DNA of 64,000 bases, taken from Triplophysa rosa. Its lineage: Eukaryota > Chordata > Actinopteri > Cypriniformes > Nemacheilidae. The stretch is taken from contig NC_079894.1 in assembly GCF_024868665.1 (NCBI RefSeq), forward strand, positions 12,624,788-12,688,787. Reading direction: 5' to 3'. The notes beneath the pieces are model-generated. The model had not been told where the DNA came from, searched no databases, and was given only the letters and a program-made list of their open reading frames with translations. Shown here in pieces: positions 33,498 to 45,137 of this stretch (position 1 is the first letter of the stretch; every line of letters begins with the position of its first letter). A program made the translations under genes and the position numbers.

Positions 33498-35862
33498 ATT
33501 CGTTCTCACTCCCGACTCGTCACATATTTACGCTCGGTCAGCGCCCCTCGGCGTCACTTTTGAACGCGCGGGGTACCCCTTTTGGCGTCGTTTTTCGACG
33601 AACAGAGAACTGCGTTGCTGTTTTCTAAATGCTCCAGACCGAGATGCGTGCAATTATTAGCATTTCGTAATTATTTATGGTTTTAATATTTTGTAGCACC
33701 TAACCCCAACCTCACCCTAAACCTAACCCTAACCACTTCTCAGCCAGATAAAACACAACACGCGAATAAAAGTACAGTCACAGGTATGTATTGCACAAAC
33801 TGACCAAAAGCATTACAAAATATAACAAACAGCTCGTTTCGAAGACCATTTTGCACCAAAGCCGTACGATAACTTTACATGAAGATGCCGTGCGTGTCCG
33901 TGAATACATGAAGTCGGTTCCTATTCAAAAGATAAACCGGAACAGCTAGATGCAGTCGGTTGCGGGAGCCAATACCGTTTCACGTTCAAAGCCAAAGAAA
34001 TGACGCGATCGGACACGAGACACGGGAGAGCCAATGGCATCGAAGCTGACGTAACTTCCTCTGGAGGCAATAGGCTCGCTTGAGATGGCCAAATTCTGCG
34101 CAGAACCGATCACCGGTGATCAGCGCGAGATGCATGCCGGTAAGAAATGTGTCCGAGTTACGCTCGCCTTGCTCTGATGTCATGCTGACGTGTGTCAAAA
34201 AACTCTCGCGACGGCCAGGCGGCTGTATCGGATTCTTCAGTCGGACGCAGTTGGTCTCCACCGACTGCGCTGATGAAAAGCACGATGGGATACAACTTGC
34301 TGACGACACAGCTTAAATGTTCATTGGGCGAGAATGTCAGCTGATATATTTTTTCTTAAGGTTCCATTAATAAATCCATTAACTGAAGTAGGTTGAGATT
34401 TATATGTGGAAAAAACACACCTATGTGAAATATATAGTCCTCATAACCACCTTGATGTAAAAGCAGTGGCAATTCAATTGCATAGATTTCATCTGCGATA
34501 AAAAGCGCTTTTTTATTAAAGTATAACAAAACATTACAAAACAAGATGGTATACAGTTTACATTCAAAAACAGATGAGAAAAAAATATAAAAGATAATAC
34601 AAACCAAACAACAAAGACAAAAAAGAAAGAAAAAAACCCAAAATGTTCAATCCATCCATATTAATAAATTAAAAACAAGAAATATAATTTATATTATAGA
34701 ATAAGTCTAACAAAATTCCAGCTTTTTATTATTTGCTTTTGACAGCATTTTAAAATATTGTCCCAAATAATTCTTAAATACTACAAACAATTAAAAAAAT
34801 ACATTTGGGAATTAAATTCTTAGCTAATAAAAGTAAGTTATTAATATTAAAAAAAAGTTTGACCTCCTTCTTCACAGTTTCCATATTACATTTTTTATAA
34901 ACGACATGTTAAATTCACAACATTTTACTCATTTAACCACAATTATTGCACTTTTGTCCAGGAATTAAAGAAAAATATGCTCCAAAATACAGGGTCTGTG
35001 TTTTCTGGAAATGAGTTACAGAATTTACACAATATAGGAACTCCCCAGAAGGATAAATATCACATACAATTTTGAAATGTATTTTTTTGGGGGGGGGATA
35101 AACTGGAAACTTGAAATAGGAGGTTCTAAGTTTTAGCATTCGTTTGTCAAAGAACATGTCTAAAATCTTTCGTTCAGCCTTGACATGGTTGAGAGTTTGT
35201 CTACGATTTAGAACATTTCTCACTTTTAAACTCAGTTGGCCCAAGAAAAATGCGATAAAAAACGTGAACGCGATCTATTCCATTGCTGACGTTTCCAGTC
35301 GACTCGACAGCGCGATTTGGGAAGTGTCCGTCTTGCCTGCGCTGTTTTCACTCCTCCCCTTACTGCAGCCGCATACTCTCGTCTTCTTTTCAGGCGAGGC
35401 AAGGACGGTGCATCTCAAACAAGCCTAATATTTGAACGTCGTTCTTAACTGGATTTGAGATTTTTTTGCGGACGGTGATCGCTTTCGGATCTGTTCTGTT
35501 CCTCATACAAATCGATCGTTTCGCGTTGGTACAATTGGAATATCTGTATTTTTGAACGACATTGTGACTGCTTGTATTATGTGTTTTATATTACGATAAA
35601 TAAACTGTTACATTACTTGCTCAAACTGTCAGAATAGTGTCATGTAAACGAAATTGTCCTGGCCATTAAACTTAAATTAAACCCCGAAACATCATCATTG
35701 AAAATTATATCTAATATACATTTTCATAATGACGGTGAAATTCGCGTGCCCTTCACGTCGAAAAACGACGCCAAAGGAGTACCCTGCGCGTTCAAAAAAA
35801 AGTGACGCCGAAGGGCGCTGACCGAGCGTAAATGTGACGAGTCGAGAGTGAGAATGTGTTGA
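33498..35862. mobile_element. 2.4-kb element with about 110-bp inverted termini and an L1 fragment inside
   Basis: The left end (33500-33602, TTCTCACTCCCGACTCGTC onward) is closely matched in inverse by the right end (35752-35858). Both include GCTCGGTCAGCGCCC, GGCGTCACTTTT and GGCGTCGTTTTTCGACG. The interior is noncoding, with CCTAACCC-like repeats at about 33700-33735. A degenerate L1 3' end (34500-35240) occupies the middle. Superfamily not determined; no target duplication recognised. Confidence 0.75.
34500..35244 (-). pseudogene. L1-like LINE 3' end, degenerate
   Basis: The - strand frame from 35244 encodes KKIHFKIVCDIYPSGEFL, which resembles the C-terminal region of fish L1 ORF2 proteins (HFKI..xIYP..xFL, recalled). 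The frame then degenerates and ends at 34933. The following A/T-rich sequence reaches an AATAAA signal (TTTATT on +, 34512-34517). 5' truncated, as usual for L1. It sits inside the inverted-repeat element around it. Confidence 0.5.
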
Positions 35863-36330
35863 AGGTACACATGTTTGTACAAATGTAATCAAAACAGGAA
35901 CTATAGTGTCATTACTCTACTAAATGATGCTTGAATACGTATTTTGAATGTGATATACAGTATGTTATTAAACATGTACATCCATGGTTTGAACACATAA
36001 ACCTCAGGTATCAAACAATGAAACTAGCTGCAACTCAAGTTTATGCAATTCAATTTTAGGTGACATCAGTTTTAGGATATGATGTCACTTCAACAACTGG
36101 CATCACTTTTTAAAATTAGTGATTCATCTGAATTACACAATTTGTGAAATAAAGCATCAAGACAACAAAGCATAAAAAATGTCATTTCATCACTCAATTT
36201 TAAAAGCTACGACAAAAGCTTACATTATAGTTAACTTAAAGAAGGTTATTCTACACAATAAAGTGAAAACATTATGGTACAGATACTGTACATTTAATTG
36301 AGTAAACATGACAGAGTGACCATCCTTTAA

Positions 36331-36490
36331 TAGTTTGCCAAAAAAGTGAAATTCTTTCATCACTTACCCTCATGTCCTTCAAAACCTTCTTCTTTTGTGA
36401 TGCATAGAAGGACATTAGATTAGAAAGGTAATGACATGAGAGTGAATAAATTATGACAAGAATTTCTATCTTTGGGTGAACTCTCTCCAT
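36331..36490. mobile_element. TTAA-site MITE, short decayed copy
   Basis: TTAA at 36327-36330 is followed by TAGTTTGCCAAAAAAGTGAAA. The right arm TTTGGGTGAACTCTCTCC ends at TTAA 36491-36494. The arms contain TTACCCTCATGTCCTTC and its rough complement. It is the same family as 37263-37560. Confidence 0.7.
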
Positions 36491-37262
36491 TTAAATATAA
36501 ATTCTCAGCATTTTGAATACCCCTGTCAATCAAACACATGTTTATCAGTGACTATCTGGGGGTCACTGTTGCTTTCTAAAACATTTATAAAATGTAAGAT
36601 CACAGTTAAGCTTCCAGCACACATCTTTATTTTCAAGCTGTGCATTTGCACACATTCAGCATCATTTGATTTTACACTTGCCTTCTTGGCAAGCTAGCAC
36701 ATGCGAATGAGCAGGACTTTCAATGTTTCAAGTGTCGAACAGGCTGTAGCGTGTCTTGATAATGCGGCTTTTGAAATTCAAGGGGTCTTGCGCAAACTAA
36801 GTCTTATGTGAATGAACAAGCACTATCTTACATAACAGAGACTAATGTCGGAAGGACTAATTATCAAAGCACAACACAATAAGCATCTGAATGGCTTTTT
36901 ATGGTGTCACAGTCATCTTGGAAATCTCACCCATAATGGCATTCCGTGACATTGACTTCAGCAGTCAGGCACCACACCCCGTGATTTGACCATTGAACGT
37001 AATTCGTCTGAAGCAGAGTAAATCTAGTCTCTGTTTAAAGGAGAGCTTGGGTTAGAAGAGCTGGACCTCAGACCGGATATTTGAAGATCGAAATTAGCTC
37101 CATTTAATGTTCATGTGAGCAATATAATTAAGCCTACCTTATCATGGTCATCTTCAGGAACGTTGACATTTGGTGCGCTGGTTACAGGTGAGGTTAAAAG
37201 CTGCTTTGTGCCTAAAGCATCAAACCGTTCATTTTGAGTTCTTTATAAAAGATTTAGGTTAA

Positions 37263-37560
37263 AAGGAATGGATCACCCACAACTACGTTTTTCATCATAT
37301 ACTGTACTTACCCTCATGTCATTCCAAACCTGTTTGACTGACTTTCTTCTGCATAACACAAAAAAGGACATTTTGAACATTGGTGACCAAACAACACTGG
37401 GCTCCCCATTGACTTCCATTGAATAAACACAAAACCACTGAGACATTTCTCATAATATCTTTTTTTGTATTTCACAGAAAAAAAGAGTCATATATAGGTT
37501 TTGAATGACATGAGGGTGAATAAATAAGAGAAGAGAATTTTTTTGTGGTGAACTATCCCT
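37263..37560. mobile_element. TTAA-site MITE, complete copy
   Basis: TTAA is duplicated on both sides (37259-37262, 37561-37564). The termini AAGGAATGGATCACCC and GGTGAACTATCCCT are imperfect complements. The internal arms carry ACCCTCATGTCATTCCAAACC and its counterpart TGACATGAGGGTGAATAA. Nonautonomous; the TTAA target points to a Kolobok- or piggyBac-like helper. Confidence 0.85.
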
Positions 37561-37564
37561 TTAA

Positions 37565-38604
37565 TAGTTATTTTATGAAAGGATATTGATTTATGTCAGT
37601 TCTGTTCAGATTGAGGCTAAATGAAAATAGAGCAACTAAAAACAAAGGCCCAGTTTTAACTGAGAAGGGTTTGTGTACTCTCAACACAACAGACCCTGGC
37701 ACAGAGCTTATTCATGGACTAAATCCAAATGGCTTTAAGACAAACTCTGAGTTATGAAATGATCATTGTTCACACTGAACTAGAATTATAATGAAGACCG
37801 GTCAGCCTGATCAACAACAAGTGGAGAACAGGATGAAGGTCTTTTGATATGTCCTCACTGGGAATAGTGATGGCCTCATCAGCTTGCATGTACCGGGCTT
37901 GAATAACATGGAAAAGCCAGTGGCCTGCCAGCATTTAAATAAGGAGCCGTCCGGAGCACAATTCCTATTTTATACAAGGTTACTCTTTGACCGCTCTAGT
38001 ACCCCTGACCACAAGCAAAGCACTGGATACCTCACAGAGTTCCCACAGAATAGATGCCTACTTAGGGTAAAAGGTAAATGTTCCAGTTTATCCAGCTGGT
38101 AGATTTGAGGACAAAAAGACTGGCACATTTTGTGAGAAGCAGGTGAAGATAATAGGAAAGGAAAAGGTCTAGACTGGGTATCCTGCTACCACGGGTAGAG
38201 AGGTCTGTAAGGAAAAGCTGTCATGGTGCCATGTACACAACAGATACGTCTCAATGGGAATAATGAGAAAGAGAGGCCGTTAAACTCAAGGGAATGACCA
38301 CAGAGTAAATGTCAAAAAGAAACAAAGATGCTTGTTTCATGGTCTGTGTGGGGAGTGAAAGACCTTCCTCTTACACAACAATTATCCCACATCTCATCTC
38401 ATTTTCATGCCAAGCTCTCATCTCCCTTCAGAAACCAGTTATAAAGCTCTCAGTCTTCTAAAACATTTTCACAAAAATGTTTAGTAACTAAATGATCCAG
38501 ATCTATTTGTTTATAAAGATTGACATAAACATCAAATGTTCCTGTCTATTTAGTATGCCGGTAAGTTAAAGTGTGGTTCTGTAGTGTTTCAATATTTCTA
38601 TAGT
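37565..38604. other. Intergenic, no gene seen
   Basis: No supported gene, RNA or repeat. An open stretch at 37884-38102 has no recognisable homology. Confidence 0.4.
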
Positions 38605-38964
38605 TTAAAGGGATAGCACACCCAAAAATGAAAATTCTGTCATGAATTACTCACTCTCTACCCTGTATAAACGTATTTGCTTGGTTGAAGGCAGAGAACG
38701 ATATTTGGACGAATGCTTGTAACTAAAGAGTTCTTGGACCCCATTGACTACCATAGCAGGAAAAATGACAATGTTAGGCAATAGTTCCCCAGAACTGTTT
38801 GCTGTACTACATTCTTCAAAATATCTTCTTTTGTGTTCAACTGAACAAAACAATATAAAGTAATTAGTGATGCTTTGAAAAAGCATTACTATTGTTATTC
38901 AAACACTTCTTATTCTTGTTCCGCCAAAAGTTTGGCACGCTACTTGTCCCGCAGCTTTTGGCGT

Positions 38965-39600
38965 AGACCCATGAATGAATACATCAAATCGACCGGCCTA
39001 TTCGGGAATGGTGTGCTATGACTTTTATAAGCGATCGGGTGGGGGGGGGGCGATAGGGGGGCGAAAAACCACCCGAAAAATCCCATAGACTTAACATTGC
39101 GCCCAACTTTGAGGGGTCGTAGCTCCGACCGAGGACATCGTAGAAACATTTGGATGATACACCATTTCAAGAGGCTATCAGGCTCTGTAAGAACATCACT
39201 CACAATGGGTGTAACTTGCACCCCTGGGGTGTAAGAGCCACCCAAAATGTCCCGTATACTTATAATGGCCCATTGACTCCCATTCAAAACCTAGATACCG
39301 ATTTTTTTTCGCATTAGACCCATGAATGTATACATCAAATCGAGCGGCCCATTGCGAAATGGTGTACCATGACTTTTGGAAGCGATCGGGTGAGGGGTGC
39401 TCGATAGGGGGGGCGAAAAAACACCCCAAAAAAAACATTGACTTAACATTGCGCCAAACTTTGATTTCGTAGAAACGTGCGGGTTACCACATTTGAAGAG
39501 GCTATCAGGCTCTATAAGAACATACATTACATTGGGGTGTAAGTTGTACCCCTGGGGTGTAAGAGCCACCCAAATTTTCCCATTGACAGGAAGCATGCCC
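38965..39600. repeat. Tandem pair of ~351-bp units
   Basis: Unit 1 (38965-39315) and unit 2 (39316 to about 39600) both start AGACCCATGAATG and share AAGCGATCGGGTG, GACTTAACATTGCGCC, GAGGCTATCAGGCTCT and CCCCTGGGGTGTAAGAGCCAC. Unit 2 has lost about 35 bp around the GAGGACATCG segment. Long open frames on the - strand (up to 119 codons) run through both, but nothing identifies a product. Confidence 0.85.
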
Positions 39601-39604
39601 ATAT

Positions 39605-42015
39605 AAGGCGTAAAACCGTCCCGTGTTGAATATCTTCGCAGTACAACCACTTAGAGACAAGGGGGTGGGCTCATTTTGCTCAGGCTACCAATCAGTGTCA
39701 CATGATCATTATGTGAGTTGTTTTTTACGTTACGTTAAGTTATTAAGCCACGCCCATAGCAACCATTTACAGCAACCTAGCAACCGATCCCATAGACTCC
39801 CATTATAAAAAGTCCAGGTGGATATCTTTGCAACACAGTCGTAGAGACAAGGGGGTGGGCTTGTTTTACTCAGGCAACCAATCAGTGTCCCAGAATCATC
39901 ATGAAGCTTCGATGCCACGCCCATAGCAACAAAACAGGTTAGCCTAGCAACCATTTAGCAATACCTATTAGGGTTGTCATGGTACCATAAACATGTCTTA
40001 CGATACTATACCAGCTGAAGTATCTCGATACCAAGTAGTATCACGATGCTGTGCCATATAATTAAAAAAACACAGATTTAGATGAAACATTTTGTATTTA
40101 CTATAGTAAACTGTATTATACTTTGCACTAGAATATGTTGTTGTATTAACTGTAGTAATTGGATAAATTGTAGCAAATACATTTACATTTAGTCATTTGT
40201 AAATACTATAAATACTGTAGTATACTTAAATATTTACTCTGATAAGACTCAAAAACACTAGTATCTATGAGTTTTAGTAGTTTACTGTAGTAAATACTAA
40301 AGTACACTAGATCATTTTTCACGTAGGAACTAATTCAAATGTTGGACAAAGTTAATTGATACAGCAGTCTTTATAAATGGAAATATTAGGTTTACTTTAA
40401 ATGCAGAACTAAAATGGCCAGTAGGTGGCGTCAATTTTCCACTGAGTTAGTGAATCATTTAACCAACTCGTTCAAATCGCCAATTTGAATCATTAACTCG
40501 TCCAAGACATTCAAAACACACATTCATTTTGGAGATAAACACCGCAAAAAGGCAGATGTAAGTGGTTAAATAAATATTGATGCGCATATGCAACATTAAC
40601 GGTACTGCGATACTACCGTTTCAAAAATAGAGAGGCATCGCGGATATTTTGAAGCTTTAGCATCGCGATGCTACCGTAGCACCGGTAAACCGTGCAACCC
40701 TAATACCTATATCTCTGCATCAGAACATCGTAGAGACACGGGGGTTGGTTCGTTTCACTCATAGCTTAGACGAGTATCATCAAATAGCAGATGCTAAGCC
40801 ACGCCCATAGCAACCAAACAGGTTAGCCTAGCAACCGTTTAGCAATACCTTTATCTCTACATCAGAACGTCATAGAGACACGGGAGTTGGTTCGTTTCAT
40901 TCATAGCTTAGAGTATTATCAATTGCAAATGCCAAGCCACGCCCATAGCAACCAAACAGGTTAGCCTAGCAACCATTTAGCTACACCTATATCTCTGCAT
41001 CAGAACATCATAGAGACACGGGGGTTGGTCTGTTTCACTCATAGCTTAGAGTATTATCAAGTGCAGATGCCAAGCCACGCCCATAGCAACCAAACATGTT
41101 AGCCTAGCAACCGATTAGCAATATGTATCTCTGCATTAGAACATCATAGAGACACGGAGGTTGGTTCGTTTCACTCATAGCTTAGAGTATTATCAAGTGC
41201 AGATGCCAAGCCACGCTCATAGCAACCAAACATGTTAGCCTAGCAACCGATTAGCAATATGTATATCTCTGCATCAGAACATCATAGAGACACTGGGGCT
41301 GGTTCGTTTCACTCATAGCTTAGAGCATCATCAATTGGCATATACCAAGCCACGCCCATAGCAACCAAACAGGTTAGCCTAGCAAGCATTTAGCAAAACC
41401 TATATCTCTGCATAAGAACATCGTAGAGACACAGGAGTTGGTTCGTTTCACTCATAGCTTAGAGAATCATCAATGGCATATACCAAGCCACGCCCATAGC
41501 AACCAAACAGGTTAGCCTAGCAACCGTTTAGCAAAACCTATATCTCTGCATCAGAACATCGTAGAGACACGGGACTTGGTTCGTTTCACTCACAGGTTAG
41601 AGTATTATCAATTGCAGATGCCAAGCCACGCCCATAGCAACCAAACAGGTTAGCCTAGCAGCATTTAGCTACACCTATATCTCTGCATCAGAACATCATA
41701 GAGACACGGGGTTGGTTCGTTTCACTCATAGCTTAGAGTATTATCAATTGCAGATGCCAAGCCACGCCCATAGCAACCAAACAGGTTAGCCTAGCAGCCA
41801 TTTAGCTACACCTATATCTATGCATAGGAACATCGTAGATACATGGGAGTTGGTTTGTTTCACTTGTGGCTTGAAGCATCATCAGTTGGCAGATGCCAAG
41901 CCACGCCCATAGCAACCAAACACATTAGCCTAGCAACCATTTAGCAAGACCTATATCTCTGTATCAGAACATCTTAGAGTCATGGGGGTTGGTTAGATTC
42001 ATTAGTACTTAAAGT
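39605..42015. repeat. ~137-bp satellite array (about 9 regular units plus diverged upstream units)
   Basis: The core CCATAGCAACCAAACAGG occurs at roughly 130-139 bp intervals: about 40809, 40939, 41077, 41213, 41352, 41490, 41628, 41764 and 41902. Each unit also contains TATATCTCTGCATCAGAACA, GAGACACGGG, TTGGTTCGTTTCACTC and AGCCACGCCCATAGCAACC. Two diverged units at about 39630-39965 precede the hAT insertion. No coding potential. Confidence 0.95.
39969..40702. mobile_element. Nonautonomous hAT element inserted in the satellite
   Basis: The termini TAGGGTTG and CAACCCTA are flanked by an exact 8-bp duplication, ATACCTAT (39961-39968 and 40703-40710). The inner terminal sequence CATGGTACC pairs with GGTAAACCGTG imperfectly. 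Removing the element restores a normal satellite unit at that point. It has no transposase. Confidence 0.9.
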
Positions 42016-42264
42016 GTCATCACCCTAGTGCCGAGTTCCGCGGTTTGCCACGAAAGCATTACTGACAGTTTATTTAGAAAATGTACTATCTATTTTTTCT
42101 ACTATGGTAGTCAATGGGGTCAAAGAACTTTGGTTATAAGCATTCTTCCAAATATCTTTCTCAGACTGTGTTCACCAGAACACAGAAATTTATACAGATT
42201 TGGAACAACTCAAAGGTGAGTAAATGATGACTGAATCTTTATTTTTGGGCTACTATCCCTTTAA

Positions 42265-44970
42265 GATGAACACACAGCAAGTCGTGTACAACATTAGAGT
42301 TTATTTCACAAAGATATCCACATGAGCCAATGATTCCTGAAGGACAGTGATTTTTAAAGCATTTGGCTTTAAAACACAACCTGTAAACCTTGAAATGAAC
42401 CTACTAAACAGTTAGAATGGCTTATATAAGCTTTCAATATGTTAAAAAACAAGTTAATAATTTTTTATCATTTCTCCATGAAATAAATTGTATGATTTCC
42501 TCATAAATTCGTATATACTGACATAGTTAATAATCACATCACTTATCTGCTAACAAAAGTTTCTTATCTGGCAATATTTAATAAGGCAATCCATGTTTAT
42601 CTAACCTTTTACTTTTCACTGCGTACGGGAACATGACTTGATCCTCTAACAGTCTGATTAAGCCCCCAAAAATCACACTGATAATCACAAACTCCTGGCT
42701 AAGAGTACATAGTTGGGCCTGACTCAAAATACACAAAGCTCATGGCTGCTGTGCACTTTCAGGCCATGCAGCTGTCTTGTGGTAAATGGCAGCTTTGATG
42801 ATAAAACTGTTGTAAAACATAGTCATCGCAGTAATCAGGAAGACACGGCGTACTGCTGTAATCCATGTGCAAGGATCACTCATAAAATATTTTGCAAACA
42901 AAAATAATGAAAGTGTTTCCATCTCAGAAAGTCTTTTTCACTTGAAAAAATGTGTTGCTGTCTAGGTGACCTTATTTCTGAATGCCTGACATTGGAACTT
43001 ATTGCTTCCTCAGCTAGGACAAAAGACTTTGAACTGATGCTGAGCTTCAGCATTTCTGCCTTTTCCTGTGCTGATGGCAGCAGACATTTCCAACAGAATT
43101 GTCCTTTTTTGGGGACACACCCAGACTAATTTATGTATTTGCTGCAAGTTATATGCAAAGTGGACTCACATTGAGTGCTTATAATGTACCTGTACTAAAA
43201 ATGTACATTACACAAAGCAAAATGATACAATTCTTATAAAATACTTAAAGGTTAGGAGAGGTTAGAGGTTAACAAGCAATGTAATAGGTGCAACTGATCC
43301 TGAAGTGGTGATTTTGCATGGTTGGAAAGTGCATACTTAAATCAAAAGCATTTGCAGAAGCTGACAATTTTACCACACTATTTTCTACACAAATCATATT
43401 ACTTTATCAACATTCAATTAAAATAAGGAATTAAGGGTAAAGCTTTGTATTAAGGAAAGCTTTGAGCACCATCATACCTTAAATTACATTTTAGCATTTT
43501 ATCACATCTTCAGCTGACCGATGACGGATGTTTTTCGAGCTGAGTCACAGCTCAGAAGCAGAGCACAGCAGAACTTTGAGCTCAGAGAAAGAGCATAAAG
43601 CGGTTATGAGTTTATTATAAGACTTTCTCTCCGTCCTGGAGCCCAGACTGATAAGGAATCACACTTAGTGGCATCACGTTAACCACATGCATCAGAATTG
43701 TCTCAACATCACTTTCCAAGGACAATTAAATAATTACAACAGTTTGGATAAATTGCATGACAGTTCAGGGAAATTGAGTGACAAATCATTCTAAAGTCTT
43801 TTGGGTTAATGATTTCTTGACCTCCTGCGTAATGCTGTTACATGCAGAACCATTTTAGCAATAGATTTTTTGCTAATAAGTCAAAAACCAAACAGGTAAC
43901 TCTAATGCTTGATTTATTATATAATTTCCCTGTTAAAAGTGCCTGCTGTTTTTATATGGCCGTAGTACCATTTTATCTGTATGTGGTTAAAAACACATGG
44001 TTAATGTGTGTTTGTCACAAAGCTTTTTTCAAGTACAAGCGGGATAACATCTGTGTGGTGGATTAGAGTCCTTTATTTGAGTTTCTTTATTTGAAGTAAT
44101 CTCTGAATATTTACTTCACTAACCTTAAGTACCAACACTGACGTCATGCCCTCTCCCTTTATATAAAAGATTTTGTTCATCTGACACGTACGCTGATTAA
44201 AATGTCATTTCATGAACTTTGTTTCATTCTGAATGTGATAGAAACTCTTGCACATACAGTATATTTAGTGCTAAAAAATGTAAGATTTAAAAAAAAAAAG
44301 GGTTTCTGATCTGTGCCACAGATACTTACAGTACAAAACAGACAGATTTTCTTTCTAGTAGTTTTTATACTGAGACAATAAATGTGCATGCTTGTTTCAC
44401 TCATGAATGGTAAATAGACCTTGCCGGCCTGCCTGGTGATTCTTATTTTTATATTCTAGATTCTTATAATTACTGTAATAGATGGTTAACAGAAAACAGA
44501 TCTCTGAAGAATTTCCTCCAAACATTTTCCACGTGTGTAAAAAATTAAATGGAGGGACATAAATTTGGGGCCTCCGTGTTTTTTTATGTTCATCTTAATC
44601 AGTTTACTGAAAAAAAGACGCAAGTTCAACATAAAACTTCTATACATTTGCGTCACTCCCTGTCTTTCATGCATCACTGTTTCTTGATTACTTGCTCAGG
44701 ATTAAACCACTGATTCGAGCACAGTCTTCGGGACGCAACAGTTTGTCTGCAGTGTGTTCCGTCTATGCCCTTTTCAGCCTGTTTTGTTGTGTGTCATTTA
44801 GATGCGTATATCAGATTTAAATTCACCCACTCTGTTCTGAGGAAAATAAAGGATTTCCAAGGATTAGAACAAAGCAGCAGGCACAAGACACAGCTTTACT
44901 GGCGCCCTTCAAATTGTAATCACTAGAGGGAAGGGTAAGGGCAGGGGGACATGACTGTACAGTAGCATAA
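42265..44970. other. Intergenic, no gene seen
   Basis: Noncoding and AT-rich, with no supported gene. A local cluster of GAGCTCAGAG / CTGAGTCACAGCTCAG motifs near 43535-43590 forms small palindromes. Confidence 0.45.
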
Positions 44971-44975
44971 CAGTT

Positions 44976-45137
44976 TGTCTACACTGGACGCGATGCGACA
45001 AAAGAAAATAGAACGCATTAGAACCCATTATAATTTAACATTTTGTCCACACTGGATGCGGCGTGACGCAACAATCCCATTAGAACAAGCCGTGTGTTGT
45101 GTCGCCTCGCTGCGGTCGCATCCGTTGTAGACAGGGT
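44976..45137. mobile_element. Short MITE-like repeat
   Basis: GTCTACACTGGACGCGATGCG at the left pairs roughly with GCGGTCGCATCCGTTGTAGAC at the right, and TGTCCACACTGGATGCG repeats inside. It resembles the CACACTGGA-type dispersed repeats of fish. Boundaries approximate. Confidence 0.55.

Larger units (their letters stand above)
38609..42260. repeat. Tandem-repeat block bracketed by two partial TTAA MITEs
   Basis: The left bracket is 38609-38870. It has the terminus AGGGATAGCACACCC after TTAA 38605-38608, continues through the MITE centre, then diverges. The right bracket is about 42080-42260 and ends CTATCCCT before TTAA 42261-42264. Both keep the same orientation. Between them lie a tandem 351-bp pair, diverged satellite units, a hAT insertion and a regular ~137-bp satellite array. 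The whole 3652 bp therefore looks like either one expanded MITE or two MITEs flanking satellite DNA. Confidence 0.7.

Noticed and set aside
33700..33735. CCTAACCC-type repeats as an interstitial telomere
   Set aside because: Irregular spacing and located inside an inverted-repeat element; not TTAGGG arrays.
37884..38102. 72-codon frame
   Set aside because: No homology and no splice signals in suitable phase.
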